The notes: generated by a model from the letters alone, not told the origin. A stretch of DNA of 64,000 nt from RGIG3178 sp942492795 (GCA_942492795.1 OW818639.1:558001-622000); one strand, 5' to 3'; shown: positions 12,673-21,289, numbered from the stretch's first letter. A program made the numbers and translations.

Positions 12673-12701
12673 TTTACAGGCATACTTTCGTATGCTAAGA
12701 T
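12673..12701 (+). promoter_or_regulatory. Promoter of hisC with a palindrome in the spacer
   Basis: TTTACA and TAAGAT are 17 bases apart. The spacer is largely taken up by the inverted repeat GCATAC-TTTC-GTATGC (12680-12695), placed where a repressor or an activator could bind. The hisC start codon is 28 bases further. Confidence 0.55.
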
Positions 12702-12728
12702 GCTAACATAAGAAAGTGAGTTGATCCC

Positions 12729-13805
12729 ATGCGCAGTCCTGTAAGCCCATTGGCCAGGTCGCTTTCGCCCTATGTACCGGGCGAACAACCCAGGGCGGGA
12801 GAAGTTTTGTGCAAGCTGAACACCAACGAAAACCCGTATCCGCCTGCACCCGGTGTGAGCGAAGCGATACGAAAAGCGGCGGAATACCTGCCGCTCTATC
12901 CCGATCCGACAAGTGCCGCGCTGTGCGATGCCATCGCAAAACGCCATGGCGTTGACATCGACCAGGTCTTCGTCGGCAACGGATCGGACGAGGTGCTGGC
13001 GCTGTGTTTTCCGGCATATTTTTGTGATCAGGGGCTGCCTGTCGCATATTGCGACATCACGTACAGCTTCTACGAGGTTTATGCGAAGCTGTTTCGCGTG
13101 CCAAGCGTGCAGGTTCCGCTTTGCGCCGATTTTTCCGTGGATGTCGAGGCGTTTATGAACACACCGAACGCAGGCGTGCTGCTGGCCAACCCGAACGCAC
13201 CGACAGGCAAAGCCCTGCTGCCGCAGGAAATTTTGCGCATCGCACGCAGCCATCCGCAAAGCGCCGTCCTTGTCGACGAAGCGTATGTGGAGTTCGGTGC
13301 ACAGAGTATGGTATGCTATATAGAAGATCAGCCAAACATCCTCGTCGTCCGCACCTTGAGCAAATCGCATGCGCTGGCAGGCCTGCGCACAGGCTACGCC
13401 ATCGGCTCCAAAGAACTCATCGCGGCGCTGTGGTCGGTCAAAGACAGCTTCAACAGCTATCCGCTGGACCGGCTTGCACAGGCGGGCGCTGCCGCCGCCA
13501 TAAAGGCGGAGGACTATACCCAAACACAGTGCCAAAAGGTGATGCAGACGCGCGATTGGGTGACACAGGAGCTTATAACCCGTAATTTTTCCGTCGTTGA
13601 GAGCATGTCCAATTTCCTGTTTGTGCGGCCAAAAGACGGGCGCGCGGCGGAACTGCAAAAATCGCTCCGAAAAAAGGGTGTACTGGTCCGGCATTTTCAA
13701 AAGCAGCGCATCGAGGAGTATCTTCGGATAACCGTCGGCACCGACGCACAGATGAAACGGCTTCTTGACGCACTGGATGAATCCGAAAGCGAGAACGCAA
13801 CATGA
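12729..13805 (+). CDS. hisC: Histidinol-phosphate aminotransferase
   Basis: PLP-dependent class I/II aminotransferase of 358 residues, converting imidazole acetol phosphate to histidinol phosphate; relatives also act on aromatic amino acids. The N-terminal LNTNENPYPP, the cofactor-contact region GNGSDEVL, LANPNAPTG, and the lysine in TLSKSHALAGLRTGY (the Schiff-base lysine) are all present. The last codons overlap the start of the PHP phosphatase gene by ATGA, so the two are translationally coupled, matching two consecutive steps of histidine synthesis. The remaining his genes are not in the window. The ribosome binding site is weak (GTGAG). Confidence 0.93.
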   Translation: MRSPVSPLARSLSPYVPGEQPRAGEVLCKLNTNENPYPPAPGVSEAIRKAAEYLPLYPDPTSAALCDAIAKRHGVDIDQVFVGNGSDEVLALCFPAYFCDQGLPVAYCDITYSFYEVYAKLFRVPSVQVPLCADFSVDVEAFMNTPNAGVLLANPNAPTGKALLPQEILRIARSHPQSAVLVDEAYVEFGAQSMVCYIEDQPNILVVRTLSKSHALAGLRTGYAIGSKELIAALWSVKDSFNSYPLDRLAQAGAAAAIKAEDYTQTQCQKVMQTRDWVTQELITRNFSVVESMSNFLFVRPKDGRAAELQKSLRKKGVLVRHFQKQRIEEYLRITVGTDAQMKRLLDALDESESENAT

Positions 13806-14635
13806 ACGATTTCGATCATATCGACGTACACGTGCACACCAGCTATTCGCAAAACGACTGCAAGCAGCCGATGGGGGATTATCTGACGCTGCTGCGCGAG
13901 GGGAAAGCAAAGGGGTTCGGGTTTGCGGACCACATGCATCCGCCGAGCGAGGCGATGTCGGATATCTACGACGCGATGAACGCTTACCGCTTCCGCGGGG
14001 AGGATTATTTACAAGAGATCCGCGCAGCGCAGGCGGAAGGGCTAAACGCCTATGCCGGCATCGAGGTGACCTATGAATCCGCATGGGACGATGTGTGCCG
14101 AAGCCGCGCGAACGAGTATGATTTTGATTACCGCATCGCATCGCCGCATTCGTTTGACGGGTTCTGGGTAACGCGCGACTATTACCGGCATGTGCAGCCG
14201 GGTGCCATGATGCGGGATCTGGTCAACCGCTATTACGATGCCGTGCTTGATGCGCTTGCGCTGGATTGGGCGGACGTCATTGCGCACATCGGCGTGTACA
14301 GGCGCTTTTTGCCCGATTCGCACCAGCTGATGATCTGCGCGCAGGAAACGATTGAACAGCGTGAGGATGAAGTGGCAAAAGCCTGCGCAAAAAGCTCCAA
14401 GATCATCGAGATAAACACGTCCAGTCTGGACGCGCCGGGGCAATGTACCATGCCGACCTTCGCGTTTTTGGAAAAATATAAAAAGTTTAGCGGCGACACC
14501 ATTTGCCTCAGCGGCGACGCGCACGAACTTGGTAAAGTAAACGCCGGATTTGCGCAGACAGCGCAGCGGCTCAAGGACATGGGATTTACGAAACTCACGA
14601 TGCCGTGGGCGAAGGATGAACCGGTATTGCTTTAA
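13802..14635 (+). CDS. hisK: PHP-domain histidinol-phosphatase
   Basis: A 277-residue PHP-superfamily phosphatase, expected to dephosphorylate histidinol phosphate. The signature HVHTSYSQND is at residues 9-18, followed by GFADHM, AGIEVTYE, RIASPHSF, an ADVIAHIG metal-ligand segment, EINTSSL and CLSGDAHELG near the C-terminus. The 4-base ATGA overlap with hisC supports the histidine role and a common transcript. Divergence from the PHP protein at 8 kb is clear from their different motif context. Confidence 0.87.
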   Translation: MNDFDHIDVHVHTSYSQNDCKQPMGDYLTLLREGKAKGFGFADHMHPPSEAMSDIYDAMNAYRFRGEDYLQEIRAAQAEGLNAYAGIEVTYESAWDDVCRSRANEYDFDYRIASPHSFDGFWVTRDYYRHVQPGAMMRDLVNRYYDAVLDALALDWADVIAHIGVYRRFLPDSHQLMICAQETIEQREDEVAKACAKSSKIIEINTSSLDAPGQCTMPTFAFLEKYKKFSGDTICLSGDAHELGKVNAGFAQTAQRLKDMGFTKLTMPWAKDEPVLL

Positions 14636-14748
14636 GATCATATTGACAAAAAATAGGGGATGCCGGCTTCGGTGTCCCTTATAATATGGCATAATGTTTA
14701 CCTATGTACAATAATATATGATACTTTATCGTGAACATATATTGATTA

Positions 14749-14840
14749 TTCTTTGCCAAGGGACCAGGGGGGCTTCCGATTTCCCCCCTAAGGTCCCTTG
14801 GCGATCCCATTACCCCCTTAAAACGGCCACTGCGTGGGGC
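14749..14840 (+). repeat. Left inverted terminal repeat
   Basis: Pairs with 15157-15250 in inverse orientation, with only scattered mismatches, and contains an internal GGGACC/GGTCCC stem. Confidence 0.75.
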
Positions 14841-15156
14841 ATGTGCTGTGCCTGCTCTGGTATGATTTTACAATTTACAGGTAGTTACCTTTCTGTCAGC
14901 TTTTAGGGGCGAAGCCATTATTGTTTGTCATTACGACTAGAAGCGTAGTTGCTCGTCTTTAATCTCTTCTTGAACAGAAAATAATTTAGCAATAGTACTG
15001 TTTGTGACTAATTGTTGCAATGGCAAAGACAAGCTACTAAATCATAAAAATCATAGCCTCTTTGAGCTTTGTTTGTGCGTGGATTAGATTATTAAGATAA
15101 ACAAAATGGGCGGTAGATACTATCTCTATTTAGCGTACAGATCTAATTACGGGCGA

Positions 15157-15250
15157 AGCACCACGCAGTGGCCGTTTTAAGAGGGGTAGGGGATCGCCAA
15201 GGGGCCTAGGGGAGAAAATCGGAAGTCTCCCCCGGCCCCTTGGCAAAGAA
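15157..15250 (-). repeat. Right inverted terminal repeat
   Basis: Inverse copy of 14749-14840; its internal stem is GGGGCC/GGCCCC, so the change from the left arm is compensated on both strands of the stem. Confidence 0.75.
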
Positions 15251-15343
15251 ATATAGAAACTAGTTTTACTTGATTGTTCTTTATCGAGGTACTGAATGTA
15301 TTTTCTCGGCTTCCAAAAGCTGGCTTATTTCCAAAACGTATGC

Positions 15344-15369
15344 AAAAGCGCCGCATGAGCGGCGCTTTT
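15344..15369 (-). terminator. Terminator of the metG-tatD-radical SAM unit
   Basis: Perfect 11-base stem AAAAGCGCCGC/GCGGCGCTTTT around a four-base loop, ten bases beyond the stop codon of the radical SAM gene. Confidence 0.85.
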
Positions 15370-15378
15370 CCTGTCTTC

Positions 15379-15987
15379 TTAATCCGGATCGTCGGCGGAT
15401 ATAAACGTGCGTATCCTGAGTTTAACGCCGCACTTTTGGGCAATTTCCCTCGCCTTTTCGATCTCCTGTTCGCCAATGCTGTCCACCACCGTGAACACGA
15501 CCTCCGGTACATGCGCTTTGGCTTTCATCGCAAAATCCAGCAGCGCGTCAAACGCCTCTTCGCCGAAACGGCTGCGGGACACGGCATCGTACGCCCTTGC
15601 GTCGGATGCGTTGAGCGAGATGGAGACCGTATCCACAAGCCCTTCAAGCTTTGGCGTTACATCCTCGCCGTACATCAAGTTCGCTAAGCCACAGGTGTTG
15701 ATGCGCACCTTTTTGCCCTGCGCTTTGGCATAGCTTGCTACTTCTAATAATACGTCAAGCCGCTCCATCGGCTCTCCGAACCCGCAAAACACGACCTCAC
15801 CGTACTTTTGAAGATCCGTCATCTGTTCGATGACTTGTTGCGCTGTGGGATCGTGCGAGAGCCAAAGTTTGTGTCCGCCAATGCCCTGGTGGTCGTTGCG
15901 CAGGCAGAACACGCACCGGTTCGGACATCGGTTGGTCAGGTTGATATACAGGTTGTCGCCGTAATCGTATGCGTATACGTCCGCCAT
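15379..15987 (-). CDS. TatD-associated radical SAM protein
   Basis: A 202-residue short radical SAM protein. The cluster-binding triad is NRCPNRCVFC (CX3CX2C) at residues 20-29, followed by the GFGEP SAM-contact motif near 75 and the RINTCG strand near 100. No C-terminal extra cluster is visible. This is the small family regularly found next to tatD, whose reaction is not known. The start was placed at the ATG eight bases after AAAGGGG; a GTG six codons upstream overlaps the tatD stop codon. It is the last gene of a comB-metG-tatD run. Confidence 0.88.
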   Translation of the reverse strand: MADVYAYDYGDNLYINLTNRCPNRCVFCLRNDHQGIGGHKLWLSHDPTAQQVIEQMTDLQKYGEVVFCGFGEPMERLDVLLEVASYAKAQGKKVRINTCGLANLMYGEDVTPKLEGLVDTVSISLNASDARAYDAVSRSRFGEEAFDALLDFAMKAKAHVPEVVFTVVDSIGEQEIEKAREIAQKCGVKLRIRTFISADDPD

Positions 15988-16001
15988 AACCTTTTCCCCT
16001 T

Positions 16002-16763
16002 TCACTTGATGCCAAAGAGCCGCTTTCCGTTTTCAAGCGTAGCATTTGCCGCCTGTTCAAACGGTATGTTTTTGATTCTTGCCAGCATCTCCACAACATA
16101 TTTTACATACATCGGCTCGTTGCGCTGCCCGCGAAACGGCACGGGTGTCAAATAGGGGCTGTCCGTTTCGCAAAGGATACGCTCCAGCGGTACATATTGT
16201 GCCACTTCAATCGGACGATGCGCATTTTTGAACGTGATCGGCCCGTCAAAGCCGAGATAGAATCCCATGTCGAGATATTTTTTGGCGTCTTCAACGCTGC
16301 CGGAATAGCAGTGCATCACGCCGGTCAGTTTCCCTTTGTATGCTGACAGCATGTTGTAGATGTCCTGATGCGCCTCGCGGTCATGGACGATCACAGGCAG
16401 ATTGTTTTTCGCCGCCAAAGCCAGCTGTTCGTCGAACACTTGCTTTTGCACGTCGCGCGGTGAAAAATCGTAATGGTAGTCAAGCCCAATCTCCCCTATC
16501 GCCACACAGCGCGGCTGACTGAGCAACGCTTCGAGTTCTGTAAGGAAGTCATCCGGGGCTTCTTTCGCGTCATGCGGATGGATGCCTGCCGCGCAGACAA
16601 CGCCCTCATGCGACTGTGCCAATGCGATTGCCGACCGGCTCGTTTGGATAGACGTTCCCGCCTCTAAAAACAGGCAAACGCCGGCGTCCAGACTGCGGCG
16701 CAGCGTTTGCTCACGATCGGTATCGAATTGTTGCGCGCACAGGTGCGCGTGCGTATCGAACAT
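16002..16763 (-). CDS. tatD: TatD family metal-dependent hydrolase (DNase)
   Basis: A 253-residue TIM-barrel metal hydrolase of the TatD family, 3'-5' exonuclease-like DNases. It opens with FDTHAHL (the HxH metal pair, residues 2-8), then GIHPHDAK, GEIGLDYHYD, PVIVHDREAHQD, HCYSG and ETDSPYLTP, all the family metal and substrate motifs. Its ATG shares a base with the metG stop codon (TGATG), a coupling seen in many Firmicutes. The biological substrate is uncertain. Confidence 0.95.
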   Translation of the reverse strand: MFDTHAHLCAQQFDTDREQTLRRSLDAGVCLFLEAGTSIQTSRSAIALAQSHEGVVCAAGIHPHDAKEAPDDFLTELEALLSQPRCVAIGEIGLDYHYDFSPRDVQKQVFDEQLALAAKNNLPVIVHDREAHQDIYNMLSAYKGKLTGVMHCYSGSVEDAKKYLDMGFYLGFDGPITFKNAHRPIEVAQYVPLERILCETDSPYLTPVPFRGQRNEPMYVKYVVEMLARIKNIPFEQAANATLENGKRLFGIK

Positions 16764-18718
16764 CAGCGTACGCGGACGCCCGCGGGAAGATTGCTGTCAT
16801 CCAACAGCGTCGCGGCGCTCAGGTTTTCATCGGCTTCGTCGGCGGCGCAGAGGATCATGCCTTCGCTTAAAACGCCGCGAATCTTTGCAGGTTTCAGGTT
16901 TGCTACGATGATCACCGTTTTGCCTATAAGCGAACTGCCGTCGCCGTACCATTTGCGGATACCGGATACGACGGTGCGTTCCCTTTGCCCGTCGAACAGC
17001 GTTAAGTGCAACAGCTTGTCCGATCCCTTAAGCGGTTCACAGCTTAAAATCTTCGCCGTGCGAAGCTCCATCTTCATGAAATCCTCGTAGCTTATCTCCG
17101 GCAGCGCTTCGATGGCATGCGCCTGCTTTTCTTGCTTTTTCGGTTCCGTTTTCTGCTCCGCTTTGTCCTCTGCCTTTTCCGGTTCATCCACAATGCGCGG
17201 GAACAGCCCTTCGCCTTTTTGCACCTTGGTTCCTTGCGGGATCACGCCGAACGAGCATGTGCTCTGCCAGGTCATAAGGCTTTCGTCGGTTATGCCAAGC
17301 TGATTAAAAATCCCAGGCGCGCTGCGCGTCAATACCGGGCTTAACAGGATGGCCGCGATGCGCAGGCATTCCGCAAGATTCGTGAGCACCGTTCCAAGCC
17401 GCGCCTTGTTGGCCTCGTCCTTTGCCAGGTTCCACGGGGCGTTGATGTCGATGTATTTGTTGCAAAAGCTTACCAGTTCAAAAATATCGGCCAGCGCGTC
17501 GGAAAAGGACAGCGCGTTCATATGCGCATCCACCTTATCGGGAAGGTTCTTTGCGAGATCCAGAAGCTGTTGATCCGCCGGTGTCAATTCACCGCTGATT
17601 CCTGGAATATTGCCATCAAAATACCGCTCGATCATGGTGATGGTACGGCTTACAAGGTTGCCCAGATCGTTTGCCAGATCGCTGTTGATGCGGTTGATCA
17701 GTGCCTGTTCGGAATAAACGCCGTCGCTGCCGAACGGGATTTCGCGCATCAGGAAATAGCGCACGGCATCCACGCCGTATTTCTCACACAGCTTTACGGG
17801 ATCCACCACGTTGCCCTTGGATTTTGACATTTTGCCGCCGTCCAGTACGAGCCATCCGTGGCCGAACACCTGCTTTGGCAACGGAAGGTCCATTGCCATC
17901 AGCATGATGGGCCAGATGATGGTATGGAAGCGGACGATTTCCTTGCCGACAAAATGAACGTCTGCCGGCCAGTATTTGGTCTTTTTCCCGTCGCCGAAAA
18001 ACCCGAGCGCGGTGATGTAGTTTGAAAGCGCGTCCAGCCATACGTAGATGACATGCTTCGAATCAAACGGCACCGGAATACCCCAGTCGAAGCTGGTCCT
18101 CGACACGCACAGATCGTCAAGGCCGGGCAGCAGGAAATTGTTGACCATTTCGTTTTTGCGCGATACCGGCTGAATGAATTCCGGGTGGGCATTGATATGC
18201 TCCAGCAGCCTGTCCGCGTAGTTGCTCATTTTAAAGAAATAGCTTTCTTCGCGCGTGCGCTCCACCGGCCGGCCGCAATCCGGACAGTTGCCGTCGGTCA
18301 GCTGCCGCTCAAGCCAGAACGCCTCGCATGGCGCACAGTACCAGCCCTCGTATTCGCCTTTGTAGATATCGCCCTTGTCATAGAGCTTTTGGAATATCTT
18401 CTGAACAGCCGATTGATGGCGCGGTTCCGTGGTTCGTATAAAATCGTCGTAGGAGATATCCATCAGCTTCCACAAATCCAGAATGCCCGCGACGACGTGA
18501 TCCACAAATTCCTGCGGGGTTTTCCCTGCCTGCTCCGCGCGGCGCGCAATCTTCTGCCCGTGCTCATCGGTGCCTGTCAGGAACATGACATCGTATCCCG
18601 TCAACCTCTTGAAACGCGCCATGGTATCCGCCGCCACGGTGCAATAGCTGTGGCCTATGTGGAGGTTGTCGCTCGGGTAATAGATCGGCGTCGTGATGTA
18701 AAATGTCTTTTCCTGCAT
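16763..18718 (-). CDS. metG: Methionine-tRNA ligase with C-terminal tRNA-binding domain
   Basis: Charges tRNA-Met. It is 651 residues. HIGH is at about residue 21, KMSKS at about 298, and the zinc knuckle CAPC...CPDC around 128-148. After a charged Glu/Lys/Gln-rich linker (about 520-545) comes a C-terminal OB-fold tRNA-binding domain (MELRTAKILSCEP to the end) of the EMAP/Trbp111 type, which dimerises the enzyme. The start ATG follows AAGGAG by 11 bases. It lies 14 bases after comB and overlaps tatD by one base. Confidence 0.98.
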   Translation of the reverse strand: MQEKTFYITTPIYYPSDNLHIGHSYCTVAADTMARFKRLTGYDVMFLTGTDEHGQKIARRAEQAGKTPQEFVDHVVAGILDLWKLMDISYDDFIRTTEPRHQSAVQKIFQKLYDKGDIYKGEYEGWYCAPCEAFWLERQLTDGNCPDCGRPVERTREESYFFKMSNYADRLLEHINAHPEFIQPVSRKNEMVNNFLLPGLDDLCVSRTSFDWGIPVPFDSKHVIYVWLDALSNYITALGFFGDGKKTKYWPADVHFVGKEIVRFHTIIWPIMLMAMDLPLPKQVFGHGWLVLDGGKMSKSKGNVVDPVKLCEKYGVDAVRYFLMREIPFGSDGVYSEQALINRINSDLANDLGNLVSRTITMIERYFDGNIPGISGELTPADQQLLDLAKNLPDKVDAHMNALSFSDALADIFELVSFCNKYIDINAPWNLAKDEANKARLGTVLTNLAECLRIAAILLSPVLTRSAPGIFNQLGITDESLMTWQSTCSFGVIPQGTKVQKGEGLFPRIVDEPEKAEDKAEQKTEPKKQEKQAHAIEALPEISYEDFMKMELRTAKILSCEPLKGSDKLLHLTLFDGQRERTVVSGIRKWYGDGSSLIGKTVIIVANLKPAKIRGVLSEGMILCAADEADENLSAATLLDDSNLPAGVRVR

Positions 18719-18732
18719 GTCAGTTATTCTCC

Positions 18733-19458
18733 TTATTCAAGCGTGATGCGCCCGTCCTCAAAACGGGGCAGCACGTTGACGCTGTCCAACTTCAAACAGT
18801 AATCGATATCCGGCCCGAATCCGAGATCTTTGAGCACCGCATAATGCGCGGCGTTGGAGATGCACTTCTCCAGGCTGTCCTTGTGGTGTTCATACAACTC
18901 GTAGCATACAAAGCCCAAATCGTCGAGTTTGATGGACTGCCTTCCCTTGAGCTTGTTCAGCCGGTTGATGATATAGCCTGCCGTGATGCAATCGTCAATG
19001 GAAAACCGTCCGTTGGTTCCGGCACAAAGCAAAACGGTATCCTTTTTTTGCGCCAGCAGGGCTTTTGCCACCATTGTCGCATTCAGAAGTGCGCCCAGAT
19101 AAACCGCTGTTGCTTCACGTGCTTTGAGGATGGCCTGTGTGCCGTTGGTGGTTGCCATTACCAGTGTTTTGCCGTAAACGGCGTTCTTGGTATATTCCAT
19201 CGGTGAGTTTCCCAGATCAAACCCGCCGAGTTTTTGCGAGTTGCGTTCGCCGCCCAGAATCGTACGATCCTGCCCCATGGAGGTCTTGAGTTCCATTGCC
19301 TGTCCCACTTCCGTGACGGGGATTATCTGTTCACATCCGTTGCTCAGTGCTGTTATCATTACGCTGGTGGATCGCAGCGTGTCGATAACGACACAAGCTT
19401 TTCCTCTGAATTCTTTTTCAAACGCATGCGTATGCGATGCGTATACATCGATTTTCAT
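18733..19458 (-). CDS. comB: 2-phosphosulfolactate phosphatase ComB family protein
   Basis: A 241-residue member of the ComB family, which removes phosphate from 2-phosphosulfolactate in the coenzyme M/sulfolactate branch. Family segments VVIDTLRSTSVMITAL (about 21-36), GGERNSQKLGGFDLGNSP and MATTNGTQAI are present, with late DDCITAGYI. The start ATG follows AAGGAG; about 25 in-frame upstream residues look non-coding and overlap the promoter. No other sulfolactate or coenzyme M gene (comA, comC) is nearby, so the true substrate in this organism is open. Confidence 0.88.
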   Translation of the reverse strand: MKIDVYASHTHAFEKEFRGKACVVIDTLRSTSVMITALSNGCEQIIPVTEVGQAMELKTSMGQDRTILGGERNSQKLGGFDLGNSPMEYTKNAVYGKTLVMATTNGTQAILKAREATAVYLGALLNATMVAKALLAQKKDTVLLCAGTNGRFSIDDCITAGYIINRLNKLKGRQSIKLDDLGFVCYELYEHHKDSLEKCISNAAHYAVLKDLGFGPDIDYCLKLDSVNVLPRFEDGRITLE

Positions 19459-19506
19459 CTTGTGCTCCTTTTGATAAGCCGCGGGAAAGAAATTATATGT
19501 GAAAGC

Positions 19507-19525
19507 ATTATAACATAGCTTTCCC
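19507..19525 (-). promoter_or_regulatory. Promoter of comB-metG-tatD
   Basis: A perfect TATAAT preceded by TGT (extended -10) on the minus strand, about 50 bases upstream of comB. I see no good -35 box at the usual distance. Confidence 0.55.
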
Positions 19526-19592
19526 AAAAGCATAGCGAAAATTAGGGTTTAGCGCGCAAATCGGTTGTGATTCCTCCGTAAACCCCATCTGA

Positions 19593-20099
19593 CTATAGTA
19601 GAATTGCCGCCATCAGCACACTGGTTAAAGTTCCTATCATGCAAAGCGGCAGCGTATAGCGCCATTTTTGGATGCCGACGCTGCTAAAGTAAAGCCCCGC
19701 CGTATAGATGATCGTTTCACTGGATCCCGCAATAATGCAGGCGGCAAGGCCGACGGAGCTGTCCGGGCCGTATGTCTGTAAAATGCCCAGCAGTACCCCC
19801 ATCGCGGCGCTGCCCGAAAACGGGCGAACGAACACGAGCGGCAGCACCTGCGCGGGCAATCCGATGAAATCGGCAAGCGGTTTTAATATCCGGATGAGTA
19901 TTTCAAGTAAGCCGCTCTGCTGCAACACGGAAACGGCAACGAGCATCGCACACAGCGTCGGCAGAATCCGTATGCCGAGCTCAAATCCCTTTTTGGCGCC
20001 GGCGGTAAACGCTTCGAAGCCGTCCACTTTTTGATACGCGCCGTAGCACAGCGTGAACGCGATGAAAAGCAAGACAATGTAAGAGGATATTGCGCTCAT
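19593..20099 (-). CDS. spmB: Spore maturation protein B
   Basis: A 168-residue membrane protein with about five hydrophobic segments, of the SpmB/nucleoside-recognition (Gate) fold. The segment RPFSGSAAMGVL near residue 90 and IIAGSSETIIYTAGLYF near 125 are the family signature. SpmA and SpmB are needed for dehydration of the spore core. The ATG overlaps the spmA stop codon by ATGA. Confidence 0.95.
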   Translation of the reverse strand: MSAISSYIVLLFIAFTLCYGAYQKVDGFEAFTAGAKKGFELGIRILPTLCAMLVAVSVLQQSGLLEILIRILKPLADFIGLPAQVLPLVFVRPFSGSAAMGVLLGILQTYGPDSSVGLAACIIAGSSETIIYTAGLYFSSVGIQKWRYTLPLCMIGTLTSVLMAAILL

Positions 20100-20704
20100 T
20101 TCCGGTGCACCAACAGCAGCGCCAGGATGCTTAAAGACATCGAAACCGCCGTTGCGATAAACAAGAGTCCCACCACGGCAAACGGTTCGGAACTATGGGC
20201 TGCGACGCGCATGTTGATCAATGTGGTTGGCAAAAGCTGGATCACGCTGCAGTTGAGTACGATCAGGGTTATCATCTCACGGGTCGCTGTCTTTTTGTTT
20301 GCATTGCGCTTTTGCATTTCGGCCATCGCAGATAAGCCAAACGGCGTCGCGGCGTTGCCAAGCCCGAGCATATTGCTTGCAATGTTCATGCTGATGGCTT
20401 GCATCGCGGCACCTCCTTTTTGCAAACCTCTGAACAGCGGCGACAGCACAACGGACAAGAAGTCGGAGAATTTGCGCGTCAATCCGCTCCTTTGCGCCAC
20501 TTCCATGATGCCGCACCACAGCATCATGCCGCCCATCATCGCTATGGTGATCTCCACCGACTGCGCGGCGCCGCGGACGATGCCCTGGCTTAATGCCTCG
20601 CCGTTTCCCATGATAAGTCCGAATCCAATGCCGGCAATCAGCATGCCAAGCCAGATGATGTTGAGCAAATCCGTTTCCCCCATCCAAAGCTCTGTCGTTG
20701 GCAA
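20096..20704 (-). CDS. spmA: Spore maturation protein A
   Basis: A 202-residue partner of SpmB with several membrane segments. GNGEALSQGIV near 35, MMGGMMLWCGIMEVAQRSGL near 58, and ASNMLGLGNAATPFGLSAM near 110 are typical SpmA signatures. The start is uncertain: a TTG at 20704 with only a distant AAAAGGA, or the ATG at 20683 with almost no Shine-Dalgarno. The usual neighbour dacB is not present. Confidence 0.93.
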   Translation of the reverse strand: MPTTELWMGETDLLNIIWLGMLIAGIGFGLIMGNGEALSQGIVRGAAQSVEITIAMMGGMMLWCGIMEVAQRSGLTRKFSDFLSVVLSPLFRGLQKGGAAMQAISMNIASNMLGLGNAATPFGLSAMAEMQKRNANKKTATREMITLIVLNCSVIQLLPTTLINMRVAAHSSEPFAVVGLLFIATAVSMSLSILALLLVHRK

Positions 20705-20764
20705 TATATGCGCAGCGGGGTCCTTTTATGGTGAAAACGAGGCGCTTACGCCATGCGAATCGTC

Positions 20765-20792
20765 AAAAAAAAGGAAGGCTGCAACGCCTTCC
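20765..20792 (-). terminator. Terminator of the SRPBCC-protein gene
   Basis: GGAAGGC/GCCTTCC stem followed by eight T residues on the minus strand, separating the upstream gene at 20827 from spmA. Confidence 0.85.
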
Positions 20793-20826
20793 ATGTAAAA
20801 CATTGATAATCCGTGCTGTAACTTGT

Positions 20827-21243
20827 TCAGCGCATCATGTTTTCCAATTGTTTCATAACCTCGTGCCAGCGCATGTTCATCGCTTCGCGCTGCTGTGCGT
20901 CTTTGAGATTCTCCTGATGGAAACTGATCACCGTTTTGTCGCTTCCTGTTGAAATCACACGGATCTGTACCGTAGACGGCTTATCCCAATCCGTTGGTTG
21001 CCAGGTAAACCGCAGATGGGAGAGCGGTTTGACGATGCGAAACTCTCCGGTCGTGCCGTCCGCTGTTTGGTATGTATTATGCTGCCTGACGACATCCCCG
21101 GATACGTCGCCAAGATATGCCTTGACTGCCTTTTCGGACATCAACAGCGCCCACGCATCCTGCAATGTGATCGGAAACGTCTTTCGCAAGCCGAAGACGA
21201 AACCGACGTCCTTTGTTTTGCCCACAGGTCTCTTATCTTCCAT
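20827..21243 (-). CDS. SRPBCC (AHSA1-like) domain protein
   Basis: A 138-residue START/Bet v 1-fold protein. FGLRKTFPITLQDAWALLMSEKAVKAYLG is laid out like the first strand and helices of the AHSA1 group, and the GTTGEFRIVKPLSHLRFTWQP core and a C-terminal helix (AMNMRWHEVMKQLENMM) fit as well. These proteins bind hydrophobic ligands or act as co-chaperones; no ligand can be named. The start ATG is seven bases after GGAGG, and about twelve in-frame upstream residues were left out. It ends in a strong terminator. Confidence 0.8.
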   Translation of the reverse strand: MEDKRPVGKTKDVGFVFGLRKTFPITLQDAWALLMSEKAVKAYLGDVSGDVVRQHNTYQTADGTTGEFRIVKPLSHLRFTWQPTDWDKPSTVQIRVISTGSDKTVISFHQENLKDAQQREAMNMRWHEVMKQLENMMR

Positions 21244-21289
21244 AGTATACCTCCAGCCAAAAGCGATGGGGTCCGGCATTTGTTGCCTG

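Larger units (their letters stand above)
14749..15250. mobile_element. MITE-like element with about 90-bp inverted termini
   Basis: The left end (14749-14840) and the right end (15157-15250) are near-identical inverted repeats beginning TTCTTTGCCAAGGG and running in to the shared block AAAACGGCCACTGCGTGG. Each arm contains its own hairpin (CCAAGGGACC/GGTCCCTTGG on the left, CCAAGGGGCC/GGCCCCTTGG on the right, with matched changes on both sides). No transposase frame lies between them, and no clear target-site duplication was seen at the borders. This is the layout of a non-autonomous miniature element, but a large structured RNA or a cruciform site cannot be excluded. Confidence 0.65.
14636..15378. 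other. Gene-free region carrying an inverted-repeat element
   Basis: No convincing gene in about 740 bases. Just after the hisK stop codon there is an imperfect hairpin (about 14655-14680) that may be its terminator. Then comes the element at 14749-15250 described separately, and last the terminator of the radical SAM gene. The inner 320 bases of the element are AT-rich and have no long open frame. Confidence 0.7.

Noticed and set aside
12600..14141. Long minus-strand open frame opposite hisC and hisK
   Set aside because: Both opposite-strand genes have clear family motifs; this product is a composition artefact.
14843..15156. Transposase remnant inside the inverted-repeat element
   Set aside because: No open frame longer than about 60 codons and no motif in any frame.
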